In this document: in pieces, positions 17,050 to 25,569 of the stretch
Layout: the number at the start of each line of letters is the position of its first letter
How positions within the stretch are numbered: the stretch's first letter is position 1
Assembly (NCBI GenBank): GCA_040376705.1
Contig: JBEIQE010000014.1
Location: 1-56,355, forward strand
Origin: JBEIQE01 sp040376705
Lineage (GTDB): Bacteria; Pseudomonadota; Alphaproteobacteria; UBA2400
DNA: 56,355 bases
Reading direction: 5' to 3'
Made by a program: the position numbers and the translations under genes
The notes under the pieces: generated by a model
What the model saw: only the letters and a program-made list of their open reading frames with translations
The model's database searches: none
What the model was told of the DNA's origin: nothing

Positions 17050-19815
17050 TCAGGTGTCTTTTAAATATATCTCTCGCACGTAAGCAATCACGCGGTCGAC
17101 CTCGGTACGGCAGGCCTCGAATCGGTCAGGCAACAGCTTACCCTCTTTTGACGCGGCGTCGATCTCGGCGGCGATATTGCCAAGCACATCGGCACCCGCC
17201 ATGCGAGCTGAACCCTTGAGAGAATGCGCTGGGCCCTTCACGGCCGAGGCATCACCACTGGCATAACCTTTTTCGATTCCAGCGAAGGTCTCAATTGCGG
17301 TTTCGACAAAAATTTGCATCGCTTCCTTGATGATATCGGCATCATCCATACCCAGAATTTCAATCAAACGGGCATGAACAACCGGCGTATCCGTCTGCGC
17401 GGCCACTGGCGCTTCGGTTGCGGGAACTGCTGCAGGCGCAGCTTCCTCTGCTGTTTCACCCAGAATACCCCTGCCGCGCGTGAGCCACTTGGTAATCAGG
17501 TTACGCAAAGCATCGCGGCTTACAGGTTTTGCCACGTAATCGTCAAAACCTTCGGCAATAAACTTGCTGGCATCACCAATCAGTACGTCAGCTGTGAGGG
17601 CCACAATTGGCAGATGTTCATTTTTGGCACGCTTGTTCTCGCGGGCGCGCCACTCATGCACCAAGCCATAACCGTCCATCTCGGGCATATGCAGATCTGA
17701 GATGACCAATGCGTAACGCCCGCGCTGGAGTTTATCGAGCGCCAGCTTGCCGTTCTCAACGAAATCGACCTCAATACCAAGGCCCTTCACCTGCACTTCG
17801 AGAATCTGGCGAATGGCGGCTGTATCCTCAGCAATCAGCACACGGCCGCTCAGCTTGCCGCCGGGCCTGCCCTCAACCACGGGCGAGCCATCGGCGAAGG
17901 AATGCATGGTCTCGAGGAATTGCTGATACGGCGTGGTCCGCGGCAGGTAGAATACGCCTGCCTCCTGCGCCGCCCAGCCAATGGTATCAGCCTCTTCAGC
18001 TGTGTAGATTACAATATTCAGATCCGGCACGAGTGTGCGAATGGCAGGAACAATCTCAAGACCTTTGACCTCGGGCAGGTTCTGCTCGAGCAAGACCAGC
18101 GCATAACGATCGCTGGCCAAATGCAGCAAGGTCTCGCGACCATCACTCACACAGGTGACCTTGGCACCTGCCTCGGTCAGCTCGGTTGCTGTTTTCTCTG
18201 ATGTTTCAGGATCAGGATCGACCAGCAAAATCGGCATACCGTTCAGCTTAACGGTCTGGATATCAGCTGGCAGCTCACTCGTGGTCTCGATCTGCGCGTT
18301 GAACCAGAAGGTCGAACCCTGGCCCGGCTTTGAGTAAACACCAATCTCGCCGCCCATGCGCTCAACCAGACGCTGACAGATGGAAAGACCAAGGCCGGTA
18401 CCACCAAATTTACGCGTGGTGCTGTCATCTGCCTGACTAAAGGCACGGAACAAACGCCCGCGCTGCTCTTCATTAAGGCCAATACCGGTATCGACAACAT
18501 TCACACGCAGCCTGCCCTGACCCGCGCCGTCATCGACAATATCGGCCCATACGGTCACACCGCCCTGATCAGTAAATTTGACAGCGTTATTGACAAGATT
18601 GGTCAGGATCTGACGCACGCGCACTGGGTCAGCCACGATTAGTGCTGGCGGCGGTGCTGCAAACTTGCAGCGTAGATAAATACCTTTTTGCTTGGCCACC
18701 AGTTGGGCTGCATCACAGGCGCCCTGCACCAAGGCACGCGGCGAGAATGGCAGCGCCTCAAGCGTGAGTTTGCCTGCTTCAATCTTGGAGAGATCGAGAA
18801 TATCATTGAGAATAGCCAGCAGCGATGTGCCGCTATCGCGCGCGATGGACACCATACGGTGCTGTTCTTTAACCAGTGGCGTTTCGAGCAGATACTCAAG
18901 GCTACCTAGAATAGCCGTCATTGGCGTGCGGATTTCATGGCTCATAGTGGCCAAAAACGCCGACTTAGCGCGGTTGGCTTCTTCGGCACCCTCTTTGGCC
19001 TGACGCAGATTCTCTTCAACTGCCTTTTGCGCACTAATATCGGTGACCACGCCGATGATGCGCGGCTCGGTCGCCACATCGGTAATACGGCCACGCATAT
19101 AAAGCCACACATCCTGACCCGAAACTGTGCGCGCAGGGCCGGTCCATTCATACGGTTCGTCCTGCATGGGCACGCGCAGGCTGCCGGCAAACTCAAGCTG
19201 AAAATCTTCGCGAATGTGATGATAAATGGTTTCGGCTGATGTATTCTGGCGGTTGACCGCCTCCATCATGTCAAAACCAAGCATCTGCCAGAAGCGTGGC
19301 GAGACGTTCGCGCTACCGGTTTGCAGGTGAACTTCGAATACTGCATCTTCCGCTGCATCGATAACCGCATGCAGCTGGCGCTCGCGCCGTTTCCACTCGG
19401 CCTCGGTGCGCCTGATCTCGGTTACATCATTCAGCCACCAGAGGAGAATCGCCTCGCCCTCGTAACTGGTACGGGTTATGGTTACGTTAATATGATGCTG
19501 TGGCATTCCAGCATCGCCCATCACAATTTCGCCGCTGGTCTGCTTTTCAGTGACCAAAGCCTCGACCAAAAGCTCTTCCAAAGTACCCGAAGTTGGCAAA
19601 ACAGTGATCGACTGCCCTAACAAAGCGTCCGGCAGCATACCAAAAATTGCGCCTGCGGCGGGGTTGGCCAGCTTGACGACTGCGGCATCCGACGCGTCAG
19701 TAACAATAACGCCTACAGGCGCTTTAAGCAGGAATTGCCGTGCTTCTGCACGCCCGCCCGTGGATAAGGCAAGGTCTGGCGACTCAGTTACTTCGCGCGG
19801 CAGCGGGCCGGGCAT
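17050..19815 (-). CDS. Hybrid sensor histidine kinase (PAS-PAS-HK-REC-REC-HPt)
   Basis: The ATG at 19815 follows GGGGGAGA by 7 bases. The 921-residue protein is soluble and contains, in order, two PAS domains (about 22-137 and 145-270), a HisKA domain with His293 in MSHEIRTP, an HATPase domain (about 400-525), two receiver domains (about 540-655 and 670-790) and a C-terminal HPt domain with AHSLKGSA. The first receiver is degenerate: its phospho-acceptor position reads LVLLEQNLPEVKG, with Glu in place of Asp. The second is complete (VISDLHMPEMDG, final YVAKP). This is a BarA/ArcB-like multistep phosphorelay protein without membrane helices, so its signal is probably cytoplasmic. It is divergent from a lone receiver protein, its likely partner. 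Confidence 0.92.
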   Translation of the reverse strand: MPGPLPREVTESPDLALSTGGRAEARQFLLKAPVGVIVTDASDAAVVKLANPAAGAIFGMLPDALLGQSITVLPTSGTLEELLVEALVTEKQTSGEIVMGDAGMPQHHINVTITRTSYEGEAILLWWLNDVTEIRRTEAEWKRRERQLHAVIDAAEDAVFEVHLQTGSANVSPRFWQMLGFDMMEAVNRQNTSAETIYHHIREDFQLEFAGSLRVPMQDEPYEWTGPARTVSGQDVWLYMRGRITDVATEPRIIGVVTDISAQKAVEENLRQAKEGAEEANRAKSAFLATMSHEIRTPMTAILGSLEYLLETPLVKEQHRMVSIARDSGTSLLAILNDILDLSKIEAGKLTLEALPFSPRALVQGACDAAQLVAKQKGIYLRCKFAAPPPALIVADPVRVRQILTNLVNNAVKFTDQGGVTVWADIVDDGAGQGRLRVNVVDTGIGLNEEQRGRLFRAFSQADDSTTRKFGGTGLGLSICQRLVERMGGEIGVYSKPGQGSTFWFNAQIETTSELPADIQTVKLNGMPILLVDPDPETSEKTATELTEAGAKVTCVSDGRETLLHLASDRYALVLLEQNLPEVKGLEIVPAIRTLVPDLNIVIYTAEEADTIGWAAQEAGVFYLPRTTPYQQFLETMHSFADGSPVVEGRPGGKLSGRVLIAEDTAAIRQILEVQVKGLGIEVDFVENGKLALDKLQRGRYALVISDLHMPEMDGYGLVHEWRARENKRAKNEHLPIVALTADVLIGDASKFIAEGFDDYVAKPVSRDALRNLITKWLTRGRGILGETAEEAAPAAVPATEAPVAAQTDTPVVHARLIEILGMDDADIIKEAMQIFVETAIETFAGIEKGYASGDASAVKGPAHSLKGSARMAGADVLGNIAAEIDAASKEGKLLPDRFEACRTEVDRVIAYVREIYLKDT

Positions 19816-19983
19816 GGCAAAATCTCCCCCGGGCAACAAAATGCCCTGATTTAAGATAAGCAGCAGAGGACTAGTAATTTGTTAACGGTCGATAACTATG
19901 CTGGTGAAGTCGCGTTAAGGACTTGGTGCATTCTGTCCTATAGGTTAAATTACAAGCTGAATAAGCATTCAGGAGTTGAGAGC

Positions 19984-20403
19984 ATGCAGGGAACCGGCCC
20001 ACTACAAGGTCTATCCGTACTGGTTATTGAGGACGCTGCCTACGTAAGGCGCGCTCTGGTAAACATGCTCGGTCGTGTTGGCGGCGCCCACATGGTGGGC
20101 GAAGCGGCGAATGGCGAAGAAGCTCTTGAGCTGCTCGGCCACGACAAGGAACCAGCCTTCAAGGTGATGGTTTGCGATTTGAATATGGAAGGCATGACTG
20201 GCCTTGAAGTGATTGCCGAAGCCGGCAAGCGCTTTGGCGACAAGCGCCCTGCAATTGTTGTTGTGTCTTCTTATACAGACGACGAAGCCGCGATCAAGGA
20301 ACTCAAGGAACTGGGTGTATCCGTTACACTCGGTAAGCCAGTTCTTGCAGGCCAGCTGATTGAAGCGGTTGCCAAGTCTGTCGGCCGCACAGCCGAAGCT
20401 TAA
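19984..20403 (+). CDS. Single-domain response regulator (CheY-like)
   Basis: The 139-residue protein is a lone receiver domain. It has the acidic pair in VLVIEDAAYVRRAL (about 13-26), the phospho-acceptor Asp65 in VMVCDLNMEGMTG, the switch residues in VVVSSYTDD and Lys in LGKPV near the end. There is no output domain, so it acts by phosphotransfer or by binding a partner, as CheY, DivK or Spo0F do. AGGAG precedes the ATG. It is divergent from the hybrid kinase at 17050, with 168 bases between the starts; a possible -35 (TTGGTG) and -10 (TAAATT) lie there. A hairpin terminator follows it. Confidence 0.9.
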   Translation: MQGTGPLQGLSVLVIEDAAYVRRALVNMLGRVGGAHMVGEAANGEEALELLGHDKEPAFKVMVCDLNMEGMTGLEVIAEAGKRFGDKRPAIVVVSSYTDDEAAIKELKELGVSVTLGKPVLAGQLIEAVAKSVGRTAEA

Positions 20404-20423
20404 AACCTTAAGTGAACCCATAA

Positions 20424-20452
20424 AAAAACGGAGCCATATTGGCTCCGTTTTT
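20424..20452. terminator. Bidirectional Rho-independent terminator
   Basis: The sequence forms a perfect stem of AAACGGAGCC with GGCTCCGTTT around the loop ATATT, flanked by A and T runs on both sides. It lies between the 3' ends of the response regulator (ending 20403) and the convergent gene ending at 20474, and can terminate both. Confidence 0.88.
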
Positions 20453-20473
20453 CTTTATCCAGAACATAACGCC

Positions 20474-21394
20474 CTAGTCATTACGCATGATATCCCATAA
20501 ACCGCCAACGGTACCGTAAATCGGCTTGGCGATGGTGAAGGTCATATCACCGCGTGTTACCTTGATAACAGGGCCACCATCAAGACGAGTTACACGCACC
20601 AGCTTGCCTTCGGCAATAACCTCGAAGTTCAGATCATCCGATGTCAGCTCTGGCGATGCCTGCACAGAGGCATTCACCAGCTTGCGCATCCGCTCGGCCA
20701 GCTCCATACGCTGCTTCATGGTTTCCTGCTCACCGCCGGCTATACGGCCGTAAGCTTTTTCCACCTCATCACGAATGGATTTATCGTATGTAGCGAGAAA
20801 GGCGTTGTCGCTCTTGCTCAAGGCATCAATCATGCGGCGGCGCATGCTGTTGATGGTGTCAATCAAACGGTCTTTTTCCTCAGGGGTGAAGGTAATCCGC
20901 TCGGTCTGCCAGATACGCATGCTGGGAACACTTGAAGCACGGATACCGATAGGCTGGCGCAGTGGCAGCGAAACCTGCTCAGGTGTTGCGAACAAAACGC
21001 GGCGCTCGCCGCTAACCACCTGTGTGGGCGACTGGAAGTATACGCTGAATGAAACGTCATACGGTTCCTGCTCACTGAAGCGCTCAATCTGCACATCAAC
21101 CACGTTAAGGCCACGCTTGAGCCATTCGTTAAACGAAATATCAATGCTTTCGCTATTGCGGAAGACCTTGAACATGATGGGAATATCGTTGATGCGCAAC
21201 TGCATGCGAGCGTTCGATGCCTTCAATGTAAAAGCATAACGCTGGGAATCAGAGGTTGTGGTGCGCAGGGTTTCGGAGACGCTGGGCTCTTGCGTGAGGT
21301 CAACCGCGGTTGGCACATCGGAGCTGGCAAAAGCTGGCGACGCACCCAAACTGATCAGAACAGCCAATACGGATAAAGCAATAGAACGAAACAT
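20474..21394 (-). CDS. Periplasmic protein, paralogue of upstream gene
   Basis: The ATG at 21394 has a strong GGGGAGG site and opens a signal peptide (MFRSIALSVLAVLISLGASPAFA). The 306-residue mature-type protein has an N-terminal strand-rich domain (about 45-135, including FNEWLKRGLNVVDVQI) and a helical middle (about 170-260). The C-terminal motif VTRLDGGPVIKVTRG is followed by a WDIM ending. The same layout recurs in the protein encoded just upstream (WLKQGNNTLVLK; ISRKDGTPLVALRRSG; WHILRR), so the two are diverged paralogues. The genes are 10 bases apart and certainly one operon. Function unknown; it acts in the periplasm. The upstream in-frame ATG at 21475 lies inside the neighbour and is rejected. 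Confidence 0.7.
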   Translation of the reverse strand: MFRSIALSVLAVLISLGASPAFASSDVPTAVDLTQEPSVSETLRTTTSDSQRYAFTLKASNARMQLRINDIPIMFKVFRNSESIDISFNEWLKRGLNVVDVQIERFSEQEPYDVSFSVYFQSPTQVVSGERRVLFATPEQVSLPLRQPIGIRASSVPSMRIWQTERITFTPEEKDRLIDTINSMRRRMIDALSKSDNAFLATYDKSIRDEVEKAYGRIAGGEQETMKQRMELAERMRKLVNASVQASPELTSDDLNFEVIAEGKLVRVTRLDGGPVIKVTRGDMTFTIAKPIYGTVGGLWDIMRND

Positions 21395-21404
21395 ATAACC
21401 TCCC

Positions 21405-22412
21405 CTAGCTAACACGGCGTAAAATATGCCATGCCCCATTAATCCAGCCAACCAGAACCGCAGGAACAGCCACAACCTGACCGCTCCGCCTGAGAGCTAC
21501 CAACGGGGTGCCGTCCTTACGCGAAATGCGCAATAAACCAGTGGCACCAACTGAATCAACCGCCAATTCCGCCACAGCGGGAGCTACACTTACTTCCAGC
21601 TTAGATTGAGGGCTTTGCGGCGCAATCGCAAGGGGTTGTGATGTCGCGGTACCGCCAAAAGCACGCTGTAGGTCAGTTCGTTCCATCTCCAGCGACTTAA
21701 CATCCTCAAAACCGCCACCAACGGCCATAACAGAAATCAATTCGCTACGTAGTGTGCCAACCAGAACAGTTGCTTGCTGCGCTGCAATCGGCTCGGGCGC
21801 GGCAGTGACCTGCCAGAGGGAAAGACTAGGGGCGGAGGCCAGATTGAACGAAACCGAGGCCCCGCGTGTGGCCTTGGCCATGTCGTTAATCTCAAGCAGA
21901 TTAACAACACTCACAGCGCCTGAGGCGGTTGTACCCAGAAAATAGATGCGCGCCCTGATCTGGGCACGGCCACCTTCGCGAGCAGCCGCCTTGAGCACCA
22001 GCGTATTATTGCCCTGCTTGAGCCAGTGATTGAAAGATGAGCCCGCGGTTGCCTCGCTCCCAAGTGACCATTTTTCGATGCGAACACCATTAACCTCAAG
22101 AGTGGCCGAGATATGGCTGCCAATCACCTCAACCAGATACCGACCGCCGATGTTTGCCTGCGCCTGCCCTGAGAACAACATCATGAACACAGCTAACCAT
22201 ATTACGCTGGTACCGTTACCGGGTTTGCAGATGTGAGACGCGCCTTTAGCCACGTAGGTGCCGCATAGTGCACATTTTATGAGGTCATCATGTGGCTGGC
22301 TTTTGCTCACAGGCTTATTGCTGCCAGCATTACGCTTTTCAATATAAAGCTTCACCCAGCGGGCGAGCAGCCAGCCAAGCAGCAGTATGAGGAGGAGCCG
22401 CAGCAGATTCAT
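21405..22412 (-). CDS. Zinc-ribbon membrane module joined to periplasmic domain
   Basis: This 335-residue protein seems to be two modules in one frame. Residues 1-65 resemble PP0621-type small proteins: a Leu-rich transmembrane helix (about 3-20), then a cysteine cluster CALCGTYV...SHIC that could bind zinc. A second hydrophobic segment (about 70-85, ending SGQAQA like a signal peptide) leads into a periplasmic domain. That domain is paralogous to the whole mature part of the next gene (WLKQGNNTLVLKAAAREGG; ISRKDGTPLVAL; GAWHILRR). No stop or good ribosome site separates the parts, so a true fusion is likely, though an internal start cannot be excluded. Function unknown. Confidence 0.62.
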   Translation of the reverse strand: MNLLRLLLILLLGWLLARWVKLYIEKRNAGSNKPVSKSQPHDDLIKCALCGTYVAKGASHICKPGNGTSVIWLAVFMMLFSGQAQANIGGRYLVEVIGSHISATLEVNGVRIEKWSLGSEATAGSSFNHWLKQGNNTLVLKAAAREGGRAQIRARIYFLGTTASGAVSVVNLLEINDMAKATRGASVSFNLASAPSLSLWQVTAAPEPIAAQQATVLVGTLRSELISVMAVGGGFEDVKSLEMERTDLQRAFGGTATSQPLAIAPQSPQSKLEVSVAPAVAELAVDSVGATGLLRISRKDGTPLVALRRSGQVVAVPAVLVGWINGAWHILRRVS

Positions 22413-22438
22413 TCGGGTAACTGTATAATCCTAAACGG

Positions 22439-23146
22439 CTATTTGGGCCAGAGTGGCAATTCTTGCGGATTGCGCAGTACCGAATCGACCTCAGGCAGCC
22501 ATTTGCCATCCGCAGTATGCAGCACATAAGGCGCTAGGCGCTGTAGATGATCTGCCCCGCGCCGCGCCCGCACGGCCACTCTCAGGGCTTCGGTATCGGG
22601 CATCGAGGGTAAGGGCAAAACCACAATATCTGTCAGACCTGCACTCTGGCACGCGGCGGTCAGATCCTGCTCGCGCCGCGCATCCTGTATGAAATAGGCT
22701 GCGCCCAGTGGCTTGAGTGCTGCTGCAGCGGCGCGTGTCCATTCACTCATCGGTACTGTCTCGATTGTAGCAGCGGCTTTTACAGGGTCAGCCGAGGCGG
22801 TATGACCATCTGCCAACCGGTACGGCGGGTTGGTGACAACCACATCAAATTCTGGTGCTGGCGTAAAGTTAACCACATTACCTTCAATAACCGTAAAGCA
22901 GCTGGCCAGTTTGTTGAGCTTGGCGTTCTGGCGCGCCAGCTCGGCTGCCTGCGGCATAAGCTCCAGTCCGGTTACATGCACACTTGGTTCACGCGCAATC
23001 AGGCATAACGCAATCTGGCCATAGCCAGTACCCAGCTCTAAAACCTTTTGATGCATGGCAAGCGGCACCAGTGCCGCGAGCAGCACAGCATCGCTGCTGA
23101 TACGATAACCTTTAACAGGCTGGCGCAGCATCAGCGCGCCGCCCAA
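22439..23146 (-). CDS. TrmN6-like tRNA adenine-N6 methyltransferase
   Basis: This 235-residue protein is a class I SAM-dependent methyltransferase. It has motif I VLELGTGYGQIAL and the amino-methylating motif VVTNPPYR, followed by an RxxG-rich C-terminal part. It resembles tRNA1(Val) adenine-37 N6-methyltransferases. Substrate assignment is by family likeness only; a PrmC-like role is less likely because of the length. The start is taken as TTG at 23146, since GAGG lies 8 bases before it and the start falls just after the upstream epimerase stop. The annotated-length alternative extending to 23347 would read through the epimerase gene and adds only shadow sequence. Confidence 0.8.
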   Translation of the reverse strand: MGGALMLRQPVKGYRISSDAVLLAALVPLAMHQKVLELGTGYGQIALCLIAREPSVHVTGLELMPQAAELARQNAKLNKLASCFTVIEGNVVNFTPAPEFDVVVTNPPYRLADGHTASADPVKAAATIETVPMSEWTRAAAAALKPLGAAYFIQDARREQDLTAACQSAGLTDIVVLPLPSMPDTEALRVAVRARRGADHLQRLAPYVLHTADGKWLPEVDSVLRNPQELPLWPK

Positions 23147-23156
23147 AAAAGCATCC

Positions 23157-24140
23157 TCAGTTATAGTGCTGGCGGTACCATTCGACAAAGCGCGGCAGTC
23201 CTTCATCGATTGTCGTTTTCGGTACAAACCCAAAGTCGCGCTGGGTCGCGTCGATATCGGCATAGGTCGCCGGCACATCACCGGGCTGGATCGGCTGATT
23301 ATCGATAATCGCCTTCTTGCCGATGGCGTTTTCAAGGATCGAAACAAACCGCTTTAGCTCTTCGCTCTTGTGATTGCCGATGTTGTAGACGCGGTGCGGC
23401 GCACCATCCTCTTTGCCCTTGTCCACTGGTGGCTTATCAAGAATGGCAATGATACCGGCTACAATATCGTCGATATAAGTAAAGTCGCGCTGCATCTCAC
23501 CGTTATTGAAGAGCTGAATGGGGTGACCCTCTATAATCGCCTTGGTGAAGATGAATGCTGCCATATCCGGACGGCCCCATGGGCCATAAACGGTAAAGAA
23601 GCGCAGGCCCGTAGCCGGAATACGATAGAGATGCGAATAGGTATGGCCAATCAACTCATCCGCGCGCTTGGTCGCGGCATAAAGCGAGACGGGCTTATCA
23701 ACATTATCTTCAATCGAGAAAGGCAGCTTGGTATTACCGCCATAAACAGAAGACGAGCTGGCATAGACAAAATGCTTGAGCTGCGGGTAAAGCCGCGCCA
23801 ACTCGAGCATGATGACATGGCCCATCACATTCGCCTCAATATAGGCATAAGGGTTGGTAAGCGAGTAGCGCACGCCAGCCTGTGCGGCTAAATGCACAAT
23901 CCCGGTAACATCCGTTTCCTTGCCCAGAATGTCGAACATCGCCTGCTTGTCGCCAATATTAAGGCGGTGAAAGCTGAAATTGGGCGTAGCCGTGAGCTGA
24001 GCGAGGCGCGATTCCTTAAGGCGAGGATCGTAATAATCATTCACGTTATCAATGCCAATCACCCGCTCGCCGCGGGCCAGAAGGGCCTTGGAGACATGAA
24101 AACCTATAAATCCGGCTGCGCCGGTCACTAAAATAGCCAT
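23157..24140 (-). CDS. NAD-dependent UDP-glucuronate 4-epimerase-like protein
   Basis: The 327-residue protein is an extended short-chain dehydrogenase. It has the NAD-binding GAAGFIG motif at its start, HLAAQAGVRYS, the catalytic Ser in SSSSVYGG and YAATKRADE with the Tyr-Lys pair. The sequence DNVNDYYDPRLKESRL and the TVYGPWGRPDMA block are typical of UDP-glucuronate 4-epimerases, which make UDP-galacturonate for capsule or lipopolysaccharide. Other nucleotide-sugar epimerases remain possible. The ATG at 24140 (MAILVTG) is preferred over one six codons upstream. It overlaps in expression with the methyltransferase 10 bases downstream. Confidence 0.88.
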   Translation of the reverse strand: MAILVTGAAGFIGFHVSKALLARGERVIGIDNVNDYYDPRLKESRLAQLTATPNFSFHRLNIGDKQAMFDILGKETDVTGIVHLAAQAGVRYSLTNPYAYIEANVMGHVIMLELARLYPQLKHFVYASSSSVYGGNTKLPFSIEDNVDKPVSLYAATKRADELIGHTYSHLYRIPATGLRFFTVYGPWGRPDMAAFIFTKAIIEGHPIQLFNNGEMQRDFTYIDDIVAGIIAILDKPPVDKGKEDGAPHRVYNIGNHKSEELKRFVSILENAIGKKAIIDNQPIQPGDVPATYADIDATQRDFGFVPKTTIDEGLPRFVEWYRQHYN

Positions 24141-24232
24141 AACCGTACCTATCCGCACCTGCGGCCAAGAGTCAACCTTGCCGAGGGCCCAGGTTTAACC
24201 TTTAATAGCCGTATCTGTTCCGGAGGTACCTC

Positions 24233-24700
24233 ATGCGTAAAATCATTCTTGCTGCCCTGCTCTCTCTTGCTGTTGCCGCTCCCGCTGTCGCCAGCTGGAA
24301 AGTGGCCAACGGCAGCGCCGTTATAGATACCGATGGCAGCTCATCCCTTACCCTGACCTGCGATAACAACGCCAACACCAACGACAAGGCTGGATGGCTT
24401 ATTCGCATTAACGCGCTCGATACCCGCACGCTCAGCGAGCGCACACAGGTCGTGTTCCGTTTTGCCGGTTACCGCCCGCTGACTGTAATGGCCGATCACC
24501 GTCTGGGCAGCATCACGCTCGACAGCATGAATATGCCCAGCCAGAGCGAGATGACTACGCTCATCAGCCGCTTCAAGGCCGCTAACCGCGTGACGGTGAC
24601 CCTGATTGACGATGCCAACGGCACCGCGATGGAACCTCTGGCGTTCAATCTGCGCGGCTCGAGCCGCGCGATCAGTCAGGTTCAGCAGAGCTGCAAATAA
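24233..24700 (+). CDS. Small secreted protein, unknown function
   Basis: A GGAGG site precedes the ATG and the product opens with a clear signal peptide (MRKIILAALLSLAVAAPAVA, then SWKV). The remaining 135 residues look strand-rich and contain one cysteine after the SLTLTC strand and one at the end (QQSCK), possibly a disulfide. It probably folds as a beta-sandwich in the periplasm. No family is recognised. Its TAA is immediately followed by the ATG of the nuclease gene, so the two are translated together. Confidence 0.6.
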   Translation: MRKIILAALLSLAVAAPAVASWKVANGSAVIDTDGSSSLTLTCDNNANTNDKAGWLIRINALDTRTLSERTQVVFRFAGYRPLTVMADHRLGSITLDSMNMPSQSEMTTLISRFKAANRVTVTLIDDANGTAMEPLAFNLRGSSRAISQVQQSCK

Positions 24701-25255
24701 ATGAGCCGCCGCGGTCTCCTTGGTGTTCTTGCCGGCGTTGCCCTGACTAGCGCCATGCGGAGCAACCGCCGGAATAGCGGCTATAACAACATGCCGCACT
24801 ACGGCCGCCGCCGCAGCCGAGGTGGGTTGCTTGGTTTAATCATCATGCTGGCGGCTGGTTACTATGGCTCACAGCAGATGCGTCAGCCGGATGTGCCAGT
24901 TAACCTCACACCGATTACCGGACGTGTGCAGAACGTCATTGATGGAGATACGTTCCAGATGCAGGGCTATGCCATTCGCCTCTGGGGTATTGATGCCCCA
25001 GAGCGCGATGCAGCTTCCGGTGCAGGCGCTACACAAACACTGCAGGGCCTTGTGCGCGGCCGCACCCTTACCTGTTTGCCGGTCGACCGTAGCTATGAAC
25101 GGCTGGTCGCCAGCTGCACCATGAACGGACGCGATCTCTCGCAAGCCATGGTACGCCTTGGCTGGGCCAAAGACCTACCCAACAAGAGCGGCCGCCGCTA
25201 TGCGGCTGATCAAGCCGATGCCCAGCAGGCCCGCCGGGGGATGTGGAAGATTTAG
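24701..25255 (+). CDS. Membrane-anchored staphylococcal-nuclease-like protein
   Basis: The 184-residue protein has two hydrophobic stretches near its N-terminus (about 5-16 and 42-56) separated by an Arg/Gly/Tyr-rich linker, then an SNase (thermonuclease) domain from about 75. Recognisable parts are VIDGDTFQMQGYAIRLWGIDAPE, with the calcium/active-site Asp-Gly-Asp and Arg, and SYERLVASCTMNGRDLSQAMVRLGWA, with the second active-site Arg. The domain should cleave nucleic acids at the outer face of the membrane or in the periplasm. It directly follows a secreted protein with no gap, suggesting joint function. A tRNA-Thr gene on the other strand ends 12 bases beyond it. Confidence 0.85.
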   Translation: MSRRGLLGVLAGVALTSAMRSNRRNSGYNNMPHYGRRRSRGGLLGLIIMLAAGYYGSQQMRQPDVPVNLTPITGRVQNVIDGDTFQMQGYAIRLWGIDAPERDAASGAGATQTLQGLVRGRTLTCLPVDRSYERLVASCTMNGRDLSQAMVRLGWAKDLPNKSGRRYAADQADAQQARRGMWKI

Positions 25256-25267
25256 TTTTTTGGAGAA

Positions 25268-25342
25268 TGGTGCTGCCGGACAGGATTGAACTGTCGACCT
25301 CCCCCTTACCAAGGGGGTGCTCTACCACTGAGCTACGGCAGC
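25268..25342 (-). tRNA. tRNA-Thr (GGU anticodon)
   Basis: The reverse complement folds as a complete cloverleaf: acceptor GCTGCCG/CGGCAGC, D arm with AGCTCAGTGGTAGAGC, anticodon stem CCCCC/GGGGG around TTGGTAA (anticodon GGT), the TTCAATC T-loop and an encoded CCA. Length is 75. A terminator lies between it and the tRNA-Pro gene upstream, so it may have its own promoter; TTATAC lies just before its 5' end. Confidence 0.97.
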
Positions 25343-25373
25343 AAGCCGTAGGGGTGTATAACTCACCCGAAAC

Positions 25374-25397
25374 AAAAAAACCAGCCTTAGGGTTGGT
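25374..25397 (-). terminator. Terminator after tRNA-Pro
   Basis: On the minus strand ACCAACC, a CTAA loop and GGCTGGT form a stem with one mismatch, followed by seven T. It lies 20 bases beyond the 3' end of tRNA-Pro and before tRNA-Thr. Confidence 0.65.
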
Positions 25398-25416
25398 GTC
25401 CCTGCAGCTAAATTAT

Positions 25417-25493
25417 TGGTCGGAATGGCGGGATTCGAACCCACGACCCCTTGCTCCCGAAGCAAGTGCTCTACCAGGCTGAGCTACATTCCG
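25417..25493 (-). tRNA. tRNA-Pro (CGG anticodon)
   Basis: The reverse complement folds into a 77-base tRNA with acceptor CGGAATG/CATTCCG, D arm AGCTCAGCCTGGTAGAGC, anticodon stem CTTGC/GCAAG around TTCGGGA (anticodon CGG), the GTTCGAATC T-loop and an encoded CCA. It is transcribed leftward and followed by a short terminator hairpin. Confidence 0.97.
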
Positions 25494-25569
25494 TCCGCCT
25501 GCCTTTTAAGGGGCAGGCGCGGTTTATAGCGTTTGCTGGCGGGCACCGCAAGTCTGTTAACTTATGCCC

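Noticed and set aside
23147..23347. N-terminal extension of the TrmN6-like methyltransferase
   Set aside because: It reads through the epimerase coding region in another frame; a TTG start with GAGG upstream gives a family-length protein.
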